Assembly: GCF_052065755.1 (NCBI RefSeq)
Contig: NZ_JBQHTK010000002.1
Coordinates: 124,001-188,000, forward strand
Reading direction: 5' to 3'
DNA: 64,000 nucleotides
DNA from: Allocoprococcus sp004560705
GTDB taxonomy: Bacteria > Bacillota > Clostridia > Lachnospirales > Lachnospiraceae
Positions 25,463-34,989 of this stretch are shown in pieces. The notes below the pieces were generated by a model, which saw only the letters and a program-made list of their open reading frames with translations, was not told the DNA's origin and searched no databases. Every line of letters begins with the position of its first letter. The stretch's first letter is position 1. The translations under genes and the position numbers were made by a program.

Positions 25463-26548
25463 ATGAATCTGAATATTGGTGTGATTAAGGGAGACGGAAT
25501 CGGTCCGGAGATCGTGACCGAGGCAATGAAAGTTCTGGACAAGACCGGAGAAATATATGGTTTCCGGTGTACATACGAGCAGCTTCTGATGGGAGGAGCA
25601 TCGATCGATGTGCATGGAGTGCCGCTGACAGATGAGACGATTGCGAGAGCAAAGGCAAGTGATGCGGTTCTGATGGGATCGATCGGCGGGGATGCGAAGA
25701 CATCTCCATGGTACCAGCTGGAACCATCAAAAAGACCGGAAGCCGGCCTGCTTAAGATTCGTAAAGCGCTGAATTTGTTTGCAAATCTGCGTCCGGCAGT
25801 TCTCTATGAAGAACTTGCAGCCGCTTGTCCTTTGAAAGGAGAGATAACAGAGGGCGGATTCGATCTGATGATCATGCGTGAACTGACCGGCGGATTGTAT
25901 TTCGGAGAGAGAAAAACAGTTGAAGAAGAAGGAGTCAGAACAGCTTATGATTCTTTGACATATAATGAGAATGAAATACGCAGGATTGCCGTGAGAGCGT
26001 TTGATATAGCTATGAAGAGAAGAAAGAAAGTGACCAGCGTTGATAAAGCAAATGTACTGGATTCTTCCAGACTCTGGAGAAAGGTTGTCGAGGAAGTCGC
26101 GGCGGATTACCCGGAAGTGACGCTGGAACACATGCTGGTGGATAACTGTGCAATGCAGCTTGTAAGAGATCCGAAGCAGTTTGACGTCATTCTGACTGAG
26201 AACATGTTCGGTGATATTTTGTCGGATGAGGCCAGTATGGTAACCGGATCAATCGGAATGCTTGCGAGCGCAAGCCTGAATGAGACGAAGTTCGGTCTTT
26301 ATGAACCGAGCGGTGGGTCCGCACCGGATATTGCCGGTAAGGGAATCGCGAATCCGATTGCGACGATTTTGTCTGCAGCAATGATGCTTCGGTTTAGCTT
26401 TGATCTTGACAAAGCAGCGGATGCAATTGAAGCAGCTGTTTCGCAGGTACTGAAGGACGGCTATCGTACCGGTGATATTATGTCGGAGGGATGCACGAAA
26501 GTCGGAACTGCACAGATGGGGGATTTGATCTGTGAACGGATTCATTAG
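25463..26548 (+). CDS. leuB: 3-isopropylmalate dehydrogenase
   Basis: Oxidatively decarboxylates 3-isopropylmalate with NAD+ in leucine synthesis. The 361-residue protein shows NIGVIKGDGIGPEIV, the substrate-loop MRELTGGLYFGERK, and the NADH-binding GLYEPSGGSAPDIAGKG, all diagnostic for LeuB. The ATG at 25463 has AAGGAA at a proper 8-base spacing; the ATG at 25454 is too close to that site. leuA and leuCD are not adjacent. It starts an amino-acid run with ilvD and ilvB. Confidence 0.95.
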   Translation: MNLNIGVIKGDGIGPEIVTEAMKVLDKTGEIYGFRCTYEQLLMGGASIDVHGVPLTDETIARAKASDAVLMGSIGGDAKTSPWYQLEPSKRPEAGLLKIRKALNLFANLRPAVLYEELAAACPLKGEITEGGFDLMIMRELTGGLYFGERKTVEEEGVRTAYDSLTYNENEIRRIAVRAFDIAMKRRKKVTSVDKANVLDSSRLWRKVVEEVAADYPEVTLEHMLVDNCAMQLVRDPKQFDVILTENMFGDILSDEASMVTGSIGMLASASLNETKFGLYEPSGGSAPDIAGKGIANPIATILSAAMMLRFSFDLDKAADAIEAAVSQVLKDGYRTGDIMSEGCTKVGTAQMGDLICERIH

Positions 26549-26613
26549 GAAGTCTTGCTTGGCTGAAGTCAGTATAAAGCATACATAGAGGATATTCAGG
26601 AGGATACATAGAA

Positions 26614-28281
26614 ATGAAAAGCGATAATGTTAAAAAAGGGATGCAACAGGCACCACATCGGTCCCTGTTCAACGCATTAGGGTATACCAAAGAGGAGCTG
26701 GATCGTCCATTGGTCGGAATCGTCAGTTCTTACAATGAGATCGTTCCGGGACATATGAATCTGGATAAGATCGTGAACGCAGTAAAAATGGGAGTTGCCA
26801 TGGCAGGAGGAACACCGGTTATGTTCCCGGCGATCGCTGTCTGCGATGGAATTGCGATGGGACATATCGGAATGAAATACTCTCTGGTAACCAGAGATCT
26901 GATTGCAGATTCCACCGAGGCAATGGCACTGGCTCATCAGTTTGATGCACTTGTTATGGTTCCGAACTGTGACAAGAATGTGCCCGGACTTCTGATGGCA
27001 GCAGCACGAATCAACGTGCCTACTATATTTGTCAGCGGTGGCCCGATGCTTGCCGGGCATGTAAAAGGCCAGAAGAGAAGCCTTTCCAGCATGTTTGAAG
27101 CAGTTGGTTCTTATGCTGCAGGCACGATGACAGAAGAAGATGTATGTGAATTTGAAAATAAAGTATGCCCGACCTGTGGTTCTTGCTCCGGTATGTATAC
27201 CGCGAACAGTATGAACTGTCTGACAGAAGTACTCGGTATGGGACTTCCGGGCAATGGAACCATTCCGGCAGTTTATTCAGAGCGTATCCGTCTTGCAAAG
27301 CATGCAGGCATGCAGGTAATGGAACTTTACAGAAAGAATATCCGTCCGAGAGATATTATGACAAAAGAAGCGATCCTGAATGCCCTCACTGTAGATATGG
27401 CTTTGGGATGCTCTACCAACAGTATGCTGCATCTTCCGGCTATTGCTCATGAGATCGGCATGGATTTCGAGATCGATTTCGCAAACGGAATCAGTGCAAA
27501 GACTCCGAATCTTTGCCATCTTGCACCGGCAGGCCCGACTTATATGGAAGATCTGAATGAGGCCGGTGGTGTCTATGCAGTGATGAACGAATTGAATAAG
27601 AAGAACCTTCTGAATACAGAGTGTATGACCGTAACCGGTAAAACGGTGGGAGAAAATATTGCGGGATGTGTTAATAAGAATCCGGAAGTTATCCGTCCGA
27701 TCGACAATCCATACAGCCAGACAGGCGGCCTTGCAGTATTGAAAGGAAATATCGCGCCGGACGGAAGTGTTGTAAAACGTTCGGCAGTTGTAGAAGAAAT
27801 GCTCGTCCACGAAGGACCGGCCAGAGTATTTGAATGTGAAGAGGATGCAATCACAGCCATCAAGGGCGGACAGATTCATCCGGGAGATGTTGTCGTAATC
27901 CGTTATGTCGGACCGAAGGGTGGACCGGGTATGCCGGAAATGCTGAATCCGACTTCTGCAATCGCAGGAATGGGACTTGGCTCATCGGTTGCTCTTATCA
28001 CCGACGGGCGTTTCAGCGGAGCTTCCAGAGGCGCATCTATCGGACATGTTTCGCCGGAAGCAGCAGTAGGCGGCCCAATTGCACTGATCGAAGAAGGAGA
28101 TATCATTGAGATCGATATCCCGAATCTGAAACTGAATGTCAGAGTTTCGGATGAAGAACTGGCAGCGAGAAAAGAAAAATGGCAGCCGAGAGAACCGGAA
28201 GTTACAACCGGTTATCTTGCACGATATGCATCAATGGTAACATCCGGAAACCGCGGTGCGGTGCTGGAGATACCGCGTTAA
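26614..28281 (+). CDS. ilvD: Dihydroxy-acid dehydratase
   Basis: Dehydrates 2,3-dihydroxy acids to the 2-keto acids of valine and isoleucine, using an iron-sulfur cluster. The 555-residue protein has the cluster and active-site motifs MVPNCDKNVPGLLMAAARIN and CPTCGSCSGMYTANSMNCL, and the C-terminal TDGRFSGASRGASIGHVSPEA. Length is typical. An AGGAGG site precedes the ATG. It lies 65 bases after leuB and 28 before ilvB. Confidence 0.97.
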   Translation: MKSDNVKKGMQQAPHRSLFNALGYTKEELDRPLVGIVSSYNEIVPGHMNLDKIVNAVKMGVAMAGGTPVMFPAIAVCDGIAMGHIGMKYSLVTRDLIADSTEAMALAHQFDALVMVPNCDKNVPGLLMAAARINVPTIFVSGGPMLAGHVKGQKRSLSSMFEAVGSYAAGTMTEEDVCEFENKVCPTCGSCSGMYTANSMNCLTEVLGMGLPGNGTIPAVYSERIRLAKHAGMQVMELYRKNIRPRDIMTKEAILNALTVDMALGCSTNSMLHLPAIAHEIGMDFEIDFANGISAKTPNLCHLAPAGPTYMEDLNEAGGVYAVMNELNKKNLLNTECMTVTGKTVGENIAGCVNKNPEVIRPIDNPYSQTGGLAVLKGNIAPDGSVVKRSAVVEEMLVHEGPARVFECEEDAITAIKGGQIHPGDVVVIRYVGPKGGPGMPEMLNPTSAIAGMGLGSSVALITDGRFSGASRGASIGHVSPEAAVGGPIALIEEGDIIEIDIPNLKLNVRVSDEELAARKEKWQPREPEVTTGYLARYASMVTSGNRGAVLEIPR

Positions 28282-28309
28282 GAATAAAGTACAAAGGGGA
28301 ATGCACAAC

Positions 28310-30001
28310 ATGCGGTTAAATGGTTCTGAAATATTGATAGAATGTTTAAAAGAACAAGGCGTTGATACCGTTTTCGGATATCCGGGCGGGGCAATTTTGA
28401 ATGTATATGACGAATTATATAAGCATAGTAATGAAATTAAGCACATTCTGACTTCTCACGAGCAGGGCGCGTCTCATGCAGCAGACGGTTATGCCCGCGC
28501 CACCGGAAAAGTCGGTGTATGTTTTGCAACAAGCGGTCCGGGAGCCACCAATCTGGTAACCGGAATCGCAACAGCATTTATGGATTCGATTCCAATCGTG
28601 GCTATCACATGTAATGTCGGGGTGCCGCTTCTTGGAAAAGACAGTTTCCAGGAAATTGATATCACTGGAATCACCATGCCGATCACAAAATATAATTTTA
28701 TCGTGAAAGATGTCAATGAGCTTGCAAAGACGATCAGAAAAGCATTTGCCATCGCACAGTCAGGAAGACCGGGGCCGGTTCTGATCGATATCCCGAAGGA
28801 TGTTACCGCAAACATGGCAGCGTATGAACCGATGAAGATCGAGCCGGTGAAGAAGTACAAAAAAGATATTTGTATGGAAGATGTAGAACAAGCGTTACAG
28901 ATGATTCGTGAAGCTCAAAAGCCTTATATTTTCGTCGGAGGCGGGGCAATCCTCTCTGATGCAAGTGAGGAATTAAGAGCGTTTGTAGAGAAAGTTCAGG
29001 CGCCGGTATGTGATACTCTGATGGGAAAAGGAGCATTTCCGGGTACAGATGAACTGTATACAGGAATGCTTGGTATGCATGGAACCAAAACTTCGAATTT
29101 TGGTGTCAGCGGATGTGATCTTCTGATCGTAATCGGTGCGAGATTCTCAGATCGTGTTACAGGAAATGCAAAAAGATTTGCGGAAAAGGCCAAGATCCTT
29201 CAGATCGATATCGATGTAGCCGAGATGAACAAAAATGTTATGATTGATTGTGGTGTCGTAGGCGATATCAAGGAAGTACTTACCTTGATCAATGAGAGAC
29301 TTCCGAAGCAGAATCATGATGAATGGATTCGGAAGATTCAGGAGTACAAACAGAAATATCCACTGACTTATCATCCGGATATTCTGACGGGACCTTTTGT
29401 TGTCGAAGAGATCTACAGACAGACAAAAGGGGAGGCACTGATCGTCACAGAGGTCGGACAGCATCAGATGTGGGCGGCACAGTATTATAAATATACCAAG
29501 CCGAGAACCCTGCTGACTTCCGGAGGACTTGGAACCATGGGATATGGACTTGGTGCATCCATTGGTGCCAAGATGGGATGCCCCGAGAAAACGGTTGTTA
29601 ATATTGCGGGAGACGGCTGCTTCCGTATGAATATGAATGAGATCGCCACAGCTGCCAGATATCAGATTCCGATCATCCAGGTGGTAATCAATAATCACGT
29701 ACTCGGAATGGTGCGTCAGTGGCAGAATCTGTTTTATGGTCAGCGTTATTCAGCGACGGTACTGAATGATGCAGTGGATTTTGTAAAACTTTCAGAAGCT
29801 ATGGGAGCGAAGGCAATTCGCGCAACGACGAAGAAGGACTTTGAAGCCGCTTTTCAGTCGGCGCTTGCGTGTGACGGTCCGTTCGTAATAGATTGCCAGA
29901 TTGATTGTGATGATAAGGTATGGCCGATGGTGGCACCCGGAGCTGCAATCAGCGAGGCGTTTGATGAAGGAGACCTGCAGGCAGAAAAACAAGAACAATA
30001 A
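28310..30001 (+). CDS. ilvB: Acetolactate synthase, large catalytic subunit, biosynthetic type
   Basis: A ThDP enzyme condensing two pyruvates, or pyruvate and 2-ketobutyrate, at the start of branched-chain synthesis. The 563-residue protein has the ThDP glutamate in TVFGYPGGAILNVYDE, the FAD-linked middle domain, and the cofactor motif GDGCFRMNMNEIATAARY. Start ATG 28310 follows AAAGGGGA (28293-28300) by 9 bases. The regulatory subunit gene ilvN is not adjacent; serC follows instead, so IlvN must be elsewhere or absent. Confidence 0.95.
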   Translation: MRLNGSEILIECLKEQGVDTVFGYPGGAILNVYDELYKHSNEIKHILTSHEQGASHAADGYARATGKVGVCFATSGPGATNLVTGIATAFMDSIPIVAITCNVGVPLLGKDSFQEIDITGITMPITKYNFIVKDVNELAKTIRKAFAIAQSGRPGPVLIDIPKDVTANMAAYEPMKIEPVKKYKKDICMEDVEQALQMIREAQKPYIFVGGGAILSDASEELRAFVEKVQAPVCDTLMGKGAFPGTDELYTGMLGMHGTKTSNFGVSGCDLLIVIGARFSDRVTGNAKRFAEKAKILQIDIDVAEMNKNVMIDCGVVGDIKEVLTLINERLPKQNHDEWIRKIQEYKQKYPLTYHPDILTGPFVVEEIYRQTKGEALIVTEVGQHQMWAAQYYKYTKPRTLLTSGGLGTMGYGLGASIGAKMGCPEKTVVNIAGDGCFRMNMNEIATAARYQIPIIQVVINNHVLGMVRQWQNLFYGQRYSATVLNDAVDFVKLSEAMGAKAIRATTKKDFEAAFQSALACDGPFVIDCQIDCDDKVWPMVAPGAAISEAFDEGDLQAEKQEQ

Positions 30002-30029
30002 TTTTAAAGCAGGAATGGAGGAAAAGACT

Positions 30030-31112
30030 ATGAAAAGAGTTTACAACTTTTCAGCAGGACCGGCAGTGCTGCCGGAAGAAGTGCTCAAAGAAGCAGCAGA
30101 GGAAATGCTGGATTACCAGGGAACAGGGATGTCCGTTATGGAGATGAGTCATCGTTCCAAAGCTTTTGAGAAAATTATCACAGAAGCGGAACAGGATCTT
30201 CGTGATCTTATGAATATTCCGGACAACTATAAAGTATTATTCTTACAGGGCGGAGCAAGCCAGCAGTTTGCAATGATTCCGATGAACCTGATGAAGAATA
30301 AGGTTGCTGATTACATTATCACAGGTCAGTGGGCGAAAAAGGCTGCCGCTGAAGCTGAGAAATACGGAAAGGTAAACCGTATCGCATCTTCTGCAGATAA
30401 GACATTCAGCTATATTCCGGATTGCTCTGATCTTCCGATTGACGACGATGCAGATTATGTTTATATCTGTGAGAATAACACAATTTACGGAACAAAATAC
30501 AAAGAACTTCCGAACACCAAGGGAAAACTTCTGGTAGCTGATGTATCTTCCTGTTTCCTTTCTGAGCCGGTTGATGTGACAAAATACGGCATCATTTACG
30601 GTGGCGTTCAGAAAAATATCGGACCGGCAGGTACCGTAATTGTGATCATCAGAGAAGATCTGATTACAGAGGATGTTCTTCCGGGAACTCCGACCATGCT
30701 GCAGTATAAAACACATGCAGATGCGAAATCACTTTACAACACACCTCCGGCATATGGCATTTACATTTGCGGAAAAGTGTTCAAATGGCTCAAGAAGATG
30801 GGCGGTCTTGAAGTGATGAAAGAGCGCAATGAGAAGAAAGCGAAACTTCTCTATGATTATCTGGATCAGAGTAAGCTATTCAAGGGCACCGTTGAGAAGA
30901 AGGATCGGTCTCTTATGAACGTACCGTTCGTAACAGGCAGTGATGAACTGGATGCCAAATTCGTAAGAGAAGCAAAAGAAGCAGGCCTTGAGAACTTGAA
31001 AGGTCATCGTACAGTCGGCGGTATGCGTGCAAGTATCTACAACGCAATGCCGTACGAAGGCGTAGAAGCACTGGTTGCATTTATGAAAAAATTTGAGAAG
31101 GAGAATCTGTAG
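30030..31112 (+). CDS. serC: Phosphoserine aminotransferase
   Basis: A PLP enzyme converting 3-phosphohydroxypyruvate and glutamate to phosphoserine. The 360-residue protein has RVYNFSAGPAVLPEEVL at the N-terminus, FLQGGASQQFAMIPMNL, the PLP-lysine in YGGVQKNIGPAG, and GGMRASIYNAMPYEGVEAL at the end. ATG 30030 follows GGAGG; frame upstream of this belongs to the ilvB end. It precedes serA by 2 bases. Confidence 0.97.
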   Translation: MKRVYNFSAGPAVLPEEVLKEAAEEMLDYQGTGMSVMEMSHRSKAFEKIITEAEQDLRDLMNIPDNYKVLFLQGGASQQFAMIPMNLMKNKVADYIITGQWAKKAAAEAEKYGKVNRIASSADKTFSYIPDCSDLPIDDDADYVYICENNTIYGTKYKELPNTKGKLLVADVSSCFLSEPVDVTKYGIIYGGVQKNIGPAGTVIVIIREDLITEDVLPGTPTMLQYKTHADAKSLYNTPPAYGIYICGKVFKWLKKMGGLEVMKERNEKKAKLLYDYLDQSKLFKGTVEKKDRSLMNVPFVTGSDELDAKFVREAKEAGLENLKGHRTVGGMRASIYNAMPYEGVEALVAFMKKFEKENL

Positions 31113-31114
31113 TT

Positions 31115-32275
31115 ATGTATAAATATTATTGCTTAAATCCAATCTCAAATGTAGGTCTTGATAAATTCACAGATGAATATGCACCGGCAAGCGATGCAAA
31201 GGGAGCAGACGCCATTCTGGTAAGAAGTGCGGCAATGCATGAAATGGAATTTGACAAAAGCCTGAAGGCAATCGGCCGTGCAGGAGCCGGCGTAAATAAT
31301 ATCCCGTTGGAAAAATGTGCAGAACAGGGAATCGTCGTATTTAATACACCTGGAGCAAATGCGAACGGTGTAAAGGAACTTGTGATTGCAGGTCTTCTTC
31401 TTGCATCCCGTGATATCATCGGAGGTATTAACTGGGTTCAGGAGAATGAAGAAGATGGAAATATCGCAAAAGACGCCGAAAAAGCTAAGAAAGCTTTTGC
31501 GGGATGTGAGATCGAGGGCAAGAAGCTCGGAGTAATCGGACTTGGCGCAATCGGTGTTCTTGTTGCAAATGCGGCAACTAATCTCGGAATGGATGTTTAC
31601 GGATATGATCCGTATGTTTCTGTAGATTCCGCATGGAGACTTTCCAGAAGCATTCATCATGCCAAAAGCGTAGATGAACTTTATAAAGAATGTGATTATA
31701 TCACGATTCATGTACCGGCACTTCCGGATACCAAAGGCATGATTGATAAGAATGCGATCGATTTAATGAAAGATGGTGTTGTTGTGCTGAATTTCGCAAG
31801 AGATGTTCTTGTGAACAGTGAAGCGATGGTAGATGCTCTGATCAGTGGCAAAGTAAAGCGTTATGTGACCGATTTTCCAACACCGGAGATCGCAGGCGTG
31901 AAGAATGCGATCGTTATCCCACATCTGGGCGCTTCTACAGAGGAATCTGAAGACAACTGTGCGAAGATGGCTGTTCAGGAACTGAGAGATTTCCTTGAAA
32001 ATGGAAATATCAAAAATTCTGTCAATTATCCGTCCTGTGATATGGGCGTGAAAGACAAGACCCGTATTACGATCATGCACAGAAATATTCCGAACATGAT
32101 CGGTCAGTTTACCGCATTGCTTGCAAAAGACAATGTCAATATCGATGACATGACGAACAAGAACAGCGGTGCATATGCATACACTATGATGGATGTGGAT
32201 TCTGAAGTCGGTGCTGAGGTTGTGGATGGACTGGAAGCAATCGAAGGAGTACTCAAAGTCAGAGTGATTGAATAG
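31115..32275 (+). CDS. serA: D-3-phosphoglycerate dehydrogenase
   Basis: First enzyme of serine synthesis, oxidising 3-phosphoglycerate with NAD+. The 386-residue protein has a D-2-hydroxyacid dehydrogenase fold (LGVIGLGAIGVLVANAA; AGAGVNNIPLEKC; VIPHLGASTEESEDNCA) and a C-terminal ACT domain (IGQFTALLAKDNVNIDDMTN), the usual site of serine feedback. It lacks the extra intervening domain of long SerA forms. Translationally close to serC; a terminator follows. Confidence 0.96.
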   Translation: MYKYYCLNPISNVGLDKFTDEYAPASDAKGADAILVRSAAMHEMEFDKSLKAIGRAGAGVNNIPLEKCAEQGIVVFNTPGANANGVKELVIAGLLLASRDIIGGINWVQENEEDGNIAKDAEKAKKAFAGCEIEGKKLGVIGLGAIGVLVANAATNLGMDVYGYDPYVSVDSAWRLSRSIHHAKSVDELYKECDYITIHVPALPDTKGMIDKNAIDLMKDGVVVLNFARDVLVNSEAMVDALISGKVKRYVTDFPTPEIAGVKNAIVIPHLGASTEESEDNCAKMAVQELRDFLENGNIKNSVNYPSCDMGVKDKTRITIMHRNIPNMIGQFTALLAKDNVNIDDMTNKNSGAYAYTMMDVDSEVGAEVVDGLEAIEGVLKVRVIE

Positions 32276-32295
32276 AGAAACGATAAGAATAACAG

Positions 32296-32326
32296 TGGGC
32301 TGCGCAGGATATGCGCAGCTCTTTTC
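32296..32326 (+). terminator. Terminator after serA
   Basis: GCTGCGC (32299-32305) and GCGCAGC (32313-32319), followed by CTTTT. Confidence 0.8.
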
Positions 32327-32408
32327 GTGTGAAAGAAGAGTTCGGGCATATATTACAAATATTACAAATTCTACTCTGATTTTTAATATATCTTAAGAAA
32401 ATCTTCCA

Positions 32409-32437
32409 TTGTATACGGAGTTACTATGCCTTATAAT
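32409..32437 (+). promoter_or_regulatory. Promoter of the polysaccharide deacetylase
   Basis: TTGTAT (32409-32414), 17-base spacer, perfect TATAAT (32432-32437). It lies inside an upstream extension of the frame, which fixes the true start downstream. Confidence 0.7.
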
Positions 32438-32482
32438 GTAGATGAAAACAAGAAAAAACATAGATATTGTGGGGTAATACGA

Positions 32483-33961
32483 ATGAAGAAGAAAGACATG
32501 AGAAGGGCGCGTGCAAGAGCAAGAGCAGCCATAAAACGTAGAAATAAAAAGAAACACGGCAAAGTTTCCACAATCAGTATTCTGGGAGTACTGATGGTAT
32601 GCCTGGTATCGGCATTACTGCTCAGCCATGGAGCTGTCGCAGGAGGACAGCAGGAAATACCGATTACGCTGAAGGTGGATGACATTTCTGTTGTGCAGGG
32701 AGAGGAAAGGCCGCTTCTTACAGCAAAAGCCAGCTGCGACGGAGATGTGGAGACGGTCCTGGATGAAGATACGGGGTATACGATCCAGGATCTTGTGGAT
32801 GAGTTGAACCGTGGTATCGGCTTCACGCTGGAGTGCGATGGAGACGGAAGTACGGAAGGAAAGTTTCCAATCAAGGCAGAACTTACCAGTGAGATCACCA
32901 CGCCGCTTTATGCAGAGTGGTTTGGTAAAGTGAAGGTTGATGTTGAGGATGGTGTCTTTGAAGTTAAGAACCAATACGGAGAATGGGATGACAGTCGATT
33001 CAAACGCTGGGACGGTACATATGTTGCAAATGATTTTATCACTTATCATGGCAGGACCTATTATTTTGGAGAGGACGGCAAGAAAGTAATTGGATGGCAG
33101 GAAATTGCTTCGGCCCGTTATTATTTCGATAAAAAGGGTGTCATGCAGACCGGCTGGTATGAAGAAGACGGCGCAAAATACTATTTTGACGATACGGGAA
33201 TGATGACGGTCGGATGGCTGACACTGGATGATAATAAGTATTATTTTGATCAGGAAGGTAAGATGCTGACCGGAGAACAAAAAATCGGTGTGAGAAAATG
33301 CGTCTTTTCCGAAGACGGAGTTCTGGAATCTGAGGAAGGCGGCGTAGATCCGAACGCACCGATGGTTGCACTCACATTTGATGACGGACCGGGGCCAAGA
33401 ACTGCTGAGCTGCTGGATGTTCTGGCGGAATATGATGCAAGAGCGACATTTTTCATGCTGGGAACTCAGGTGAGCAAGAATCCGGATACTGTGAAGAAAA
33501 TGGCAGAGATCGGCTGTGAACTGGGCAATCACTCCTATGATCATACAAATCTGACGAAGCTGGATGCAAATGGAATCCAGAAACAGATGAGTGACACGAA
33601 CAATCAGCTCGTCGAAGCTTGTGGACAGAAAGCGACGGTCATGCGTCCTCCTTACGGTGCGATTAATGATACAGTTAAACAGAACGCAGGCTTGCCTATG
33701 ATTCTGTGGTCTATAGATACTCTGGACTGGAAGACGAGGAATACGCAGTCCACGATCGACGCAGTTATGAATAATGTCCAGGACGGAGCTGTCATTCTGA
33801 TGCATGATATTCATACACAGTCCATTGATGCGGCCATTGCATTGATTCCGAAGCTTCAGGAAGCCGGATATCAGCTTGTTACCATCAGTGAGATGGCAGA
33901 GGCGAAAGGAATCCAGATGGAAAATGGCGGAAAATATGGATTCTTCCAAAAAAGTGAATAA
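32483..33961 (+). CDS. Anchored polysaccharide deacetylase with cell-wall-binding repeats
   Basis: A 492-residue exported protein. Residues 1-26 are extremely basic with an alternating RARARARA run. A single hydrophobic segment (~29-48) follows and acts as a signal anchor. Residues ~172-275 hold three to four CW-binding (YG-type) repeats such as IGWQEIASARYYFDKKGVM and TGWYEEDGAKYYFDDTGMM. The C-terminal NodB domain has TFDDGPG (298-304), the zinc His pair in GNHSYDHTNL (His350, His354), RPPYGA, and VILMHDIH. It would deacetylate peptidoglycan or another wall glycan. An in-frame ATG at 32426 is rejected because the -10 box lies downstream of it. Confidence 0.9.
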   Translation: MKKKDMRRARARARAAIKRRNKKKHGKVSTISILGVLMVCLVSALLLSHGAVAGGQQEIPITLKVDDISVVQGEERPLLTAKASCDGDVETVLDEDTGYTIQDLVDELNRGIGFTLECDGDGSTEGKFPIKAELTSEITTPLYAEWFGKVKVDVEDGVFEVKNQYGEWDDSRFKRWDGTYVANDFITYHGRTYYFGEDGKKVIGWQEIASARYYFDKKGVMQTGWYEEDGAKYYFDDTGMMTVGWLTLDDNKYYFDQEGKMLTGEQKIGVRKCVFSEDGVLESEEGGVDPNAPMVALTFDDGPGPRTAELLDVLAEYDARATFFMLGTQVSKNPDTVKKMAEIGCELGNHSYDHTNLTKLDANGIQKQMSDTNNQLVEACGQKATVMRPPYGAINDTVKQNAGLPMILWSIDTLDWKTRNTQSTIDAVMNNVQDGAVILMHDIHTQSIDAAIALIPKLQEAGYQLVTISEMAEAKGIQMENGGKYGFFQKSE

Positions 33962-33968
33962 AAGGTGT

Positions 33969-33996
33969 TTGCAGTTTTCTAAAAATGTGGTATCAT
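33969..33996 (+). promoter_or_regulatory. Probable promoter of aroE
   Basis: TTGCAG (33969-33974) and TATCAT (33991-33996), 16-base spacer, 54 bases before the gene. Confidence 0.5.
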
Positions 33997-34049
33997 ATAG
34001 CATAGTAACGCTTTACAGTGCGAAACTATAGAACGAGAGGTACAAAGAA

Positions 34050-34919
34050 ATGGCATATGAAATAACAGGGCATACTGTCCTTACCGGCCTCCTTGGAAGT
34101 CCTGTGGCTCACAGTATTTCGCCAATGATGCACAACGAAGCATTCCGCCAACTGGGGCTGGACTATGCATACCTGGCATTTGATGTCGGGACAGATCATT
34201 TGAAGACTGCTGTGGAAGGTCTTAAAGTCATGGGAGTCAGGGGCTTTAACCTTACAATGCCGGATAAGAATCTGATGTGTAGTCTGGTTGATAAGCTTTC
34301 ACCTGCTTCAGAAATCGGCGGGGCAGTGAATACAGTGGTAAATGATGACGGCGTGTTGACCGGATATACAACGGATGGAATCGGATTTATGCGATCAGTT
34401 AAGGAAGAAGGCATGGATATTATCGGGAAGAAGATGACACTTCTCGGAGCAGGAGGAGCTGCGGCCGCAATCATGATTCAGGCGGCACTGGACGGAGTGG
34501 CTGAGATCTCCGTATTCAATATCCGAGATGATTTCTTTACACGTGCAGAAGGTATTATGGAAAAATTGAGAGGGCAGACGGAATGTAAGCTAAATCTTTA
34601 TGATTTCTCAGATCCGGAAGTTCTGAAGAGAGAGATCGCAGAGAGTGTCATCCTTGTAAACGGAACTTCCATCGGAATGGCACCGCGTACAGACCGCTGC
34701 ATTATAACTGACGACAGTGTATTCCGGAAAGATCTGTTTGTCTTTGATGTGATTTATAATCCGGAGGAAACCCTTCTTCTTAAGAAGGCGAAAGCGGTCG
34801 GATGTCAGACAGCAAACGGTCTGAATATGCTCCTTTATCAGGGCGCGGCTTCTTTTGAACTCTGGACCGGGTGTGAGATGCCGGTTGACATCATCAAGGA
34901 AAAATATTTTAAACGTTAA
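34050..34919 (+). CDS. aroE: Shikimate dehydrogenase
   Basis: Reduces 3-dehydroshikimate to shikimate with NADPH. The 289-residue protein has the substrate-binding GSPVAHSISPMMHNEAF, the catalytic-Lys region (FNLTMPDKNLMC; the usual Lys is in PDK), and the nucleotide motif TLLGAGGAAAAIMIQA. The C-terminal NGLNMLLYQGAASFELWTG is typical. Placed just before the T-box-controlled aroF-aroB unit, but transcribed from its own promoter. Confidence 0.95.
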   Translation: MAYEITGHTVLTGLLGSPVAHSISPMMHNEAFRQLGLDYAYLAFDVGTDHLKTAVEGLKVMGVRGFNLTMPDKNLMCSLVDKLSPASEIGGAVNTVVNDDGVLTGYTTDGIGFMRSVKEEGMDIIGKKMTLLGAGGAAAAIMIQAALDGVAEISVFNIRDDFFTRAEGIMEKLRGQTECKLNLYDFSDPEVLKREIAESVILVNGTSIGMAPRTDRCIITDDSVFRKDLFVFDVIYNPEETLLLKKAKAVGCQTANGLNMLLYQGAASFELWTGCEMPVDIIKEKYFKR

Positions 34920-34948
34920 TTGACAAATCGGTTTGAATTGTGTATTAT
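34920..34948 (+). promoter_or_regulatory. Strong promoter of the aroF-aroB T-box leader
   Basis: Perfect TTGACA (34920-34925), 17-base spacer, TATTAT (34943-34948), immediately after the aroE stop codon. Confidence 0.85.
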
Positions 34949-34989
34949 GGTTTATATGCTGATAAAATTGAATATTCTACTATCGAAAT

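Noticed and set aside
32426..32482. Earlier start for the polysaccharide deacetylase
   Set aside because: The likely -10 box at 32432-32437 lies after this ATG, so it would not be transcribed.
32615..34003. Antisense frame opposite the polysaccharide deacetylase
   Set aside because: The plus-strand protein has clear NodB and wall-binding motifs; the antisense frame shows none.
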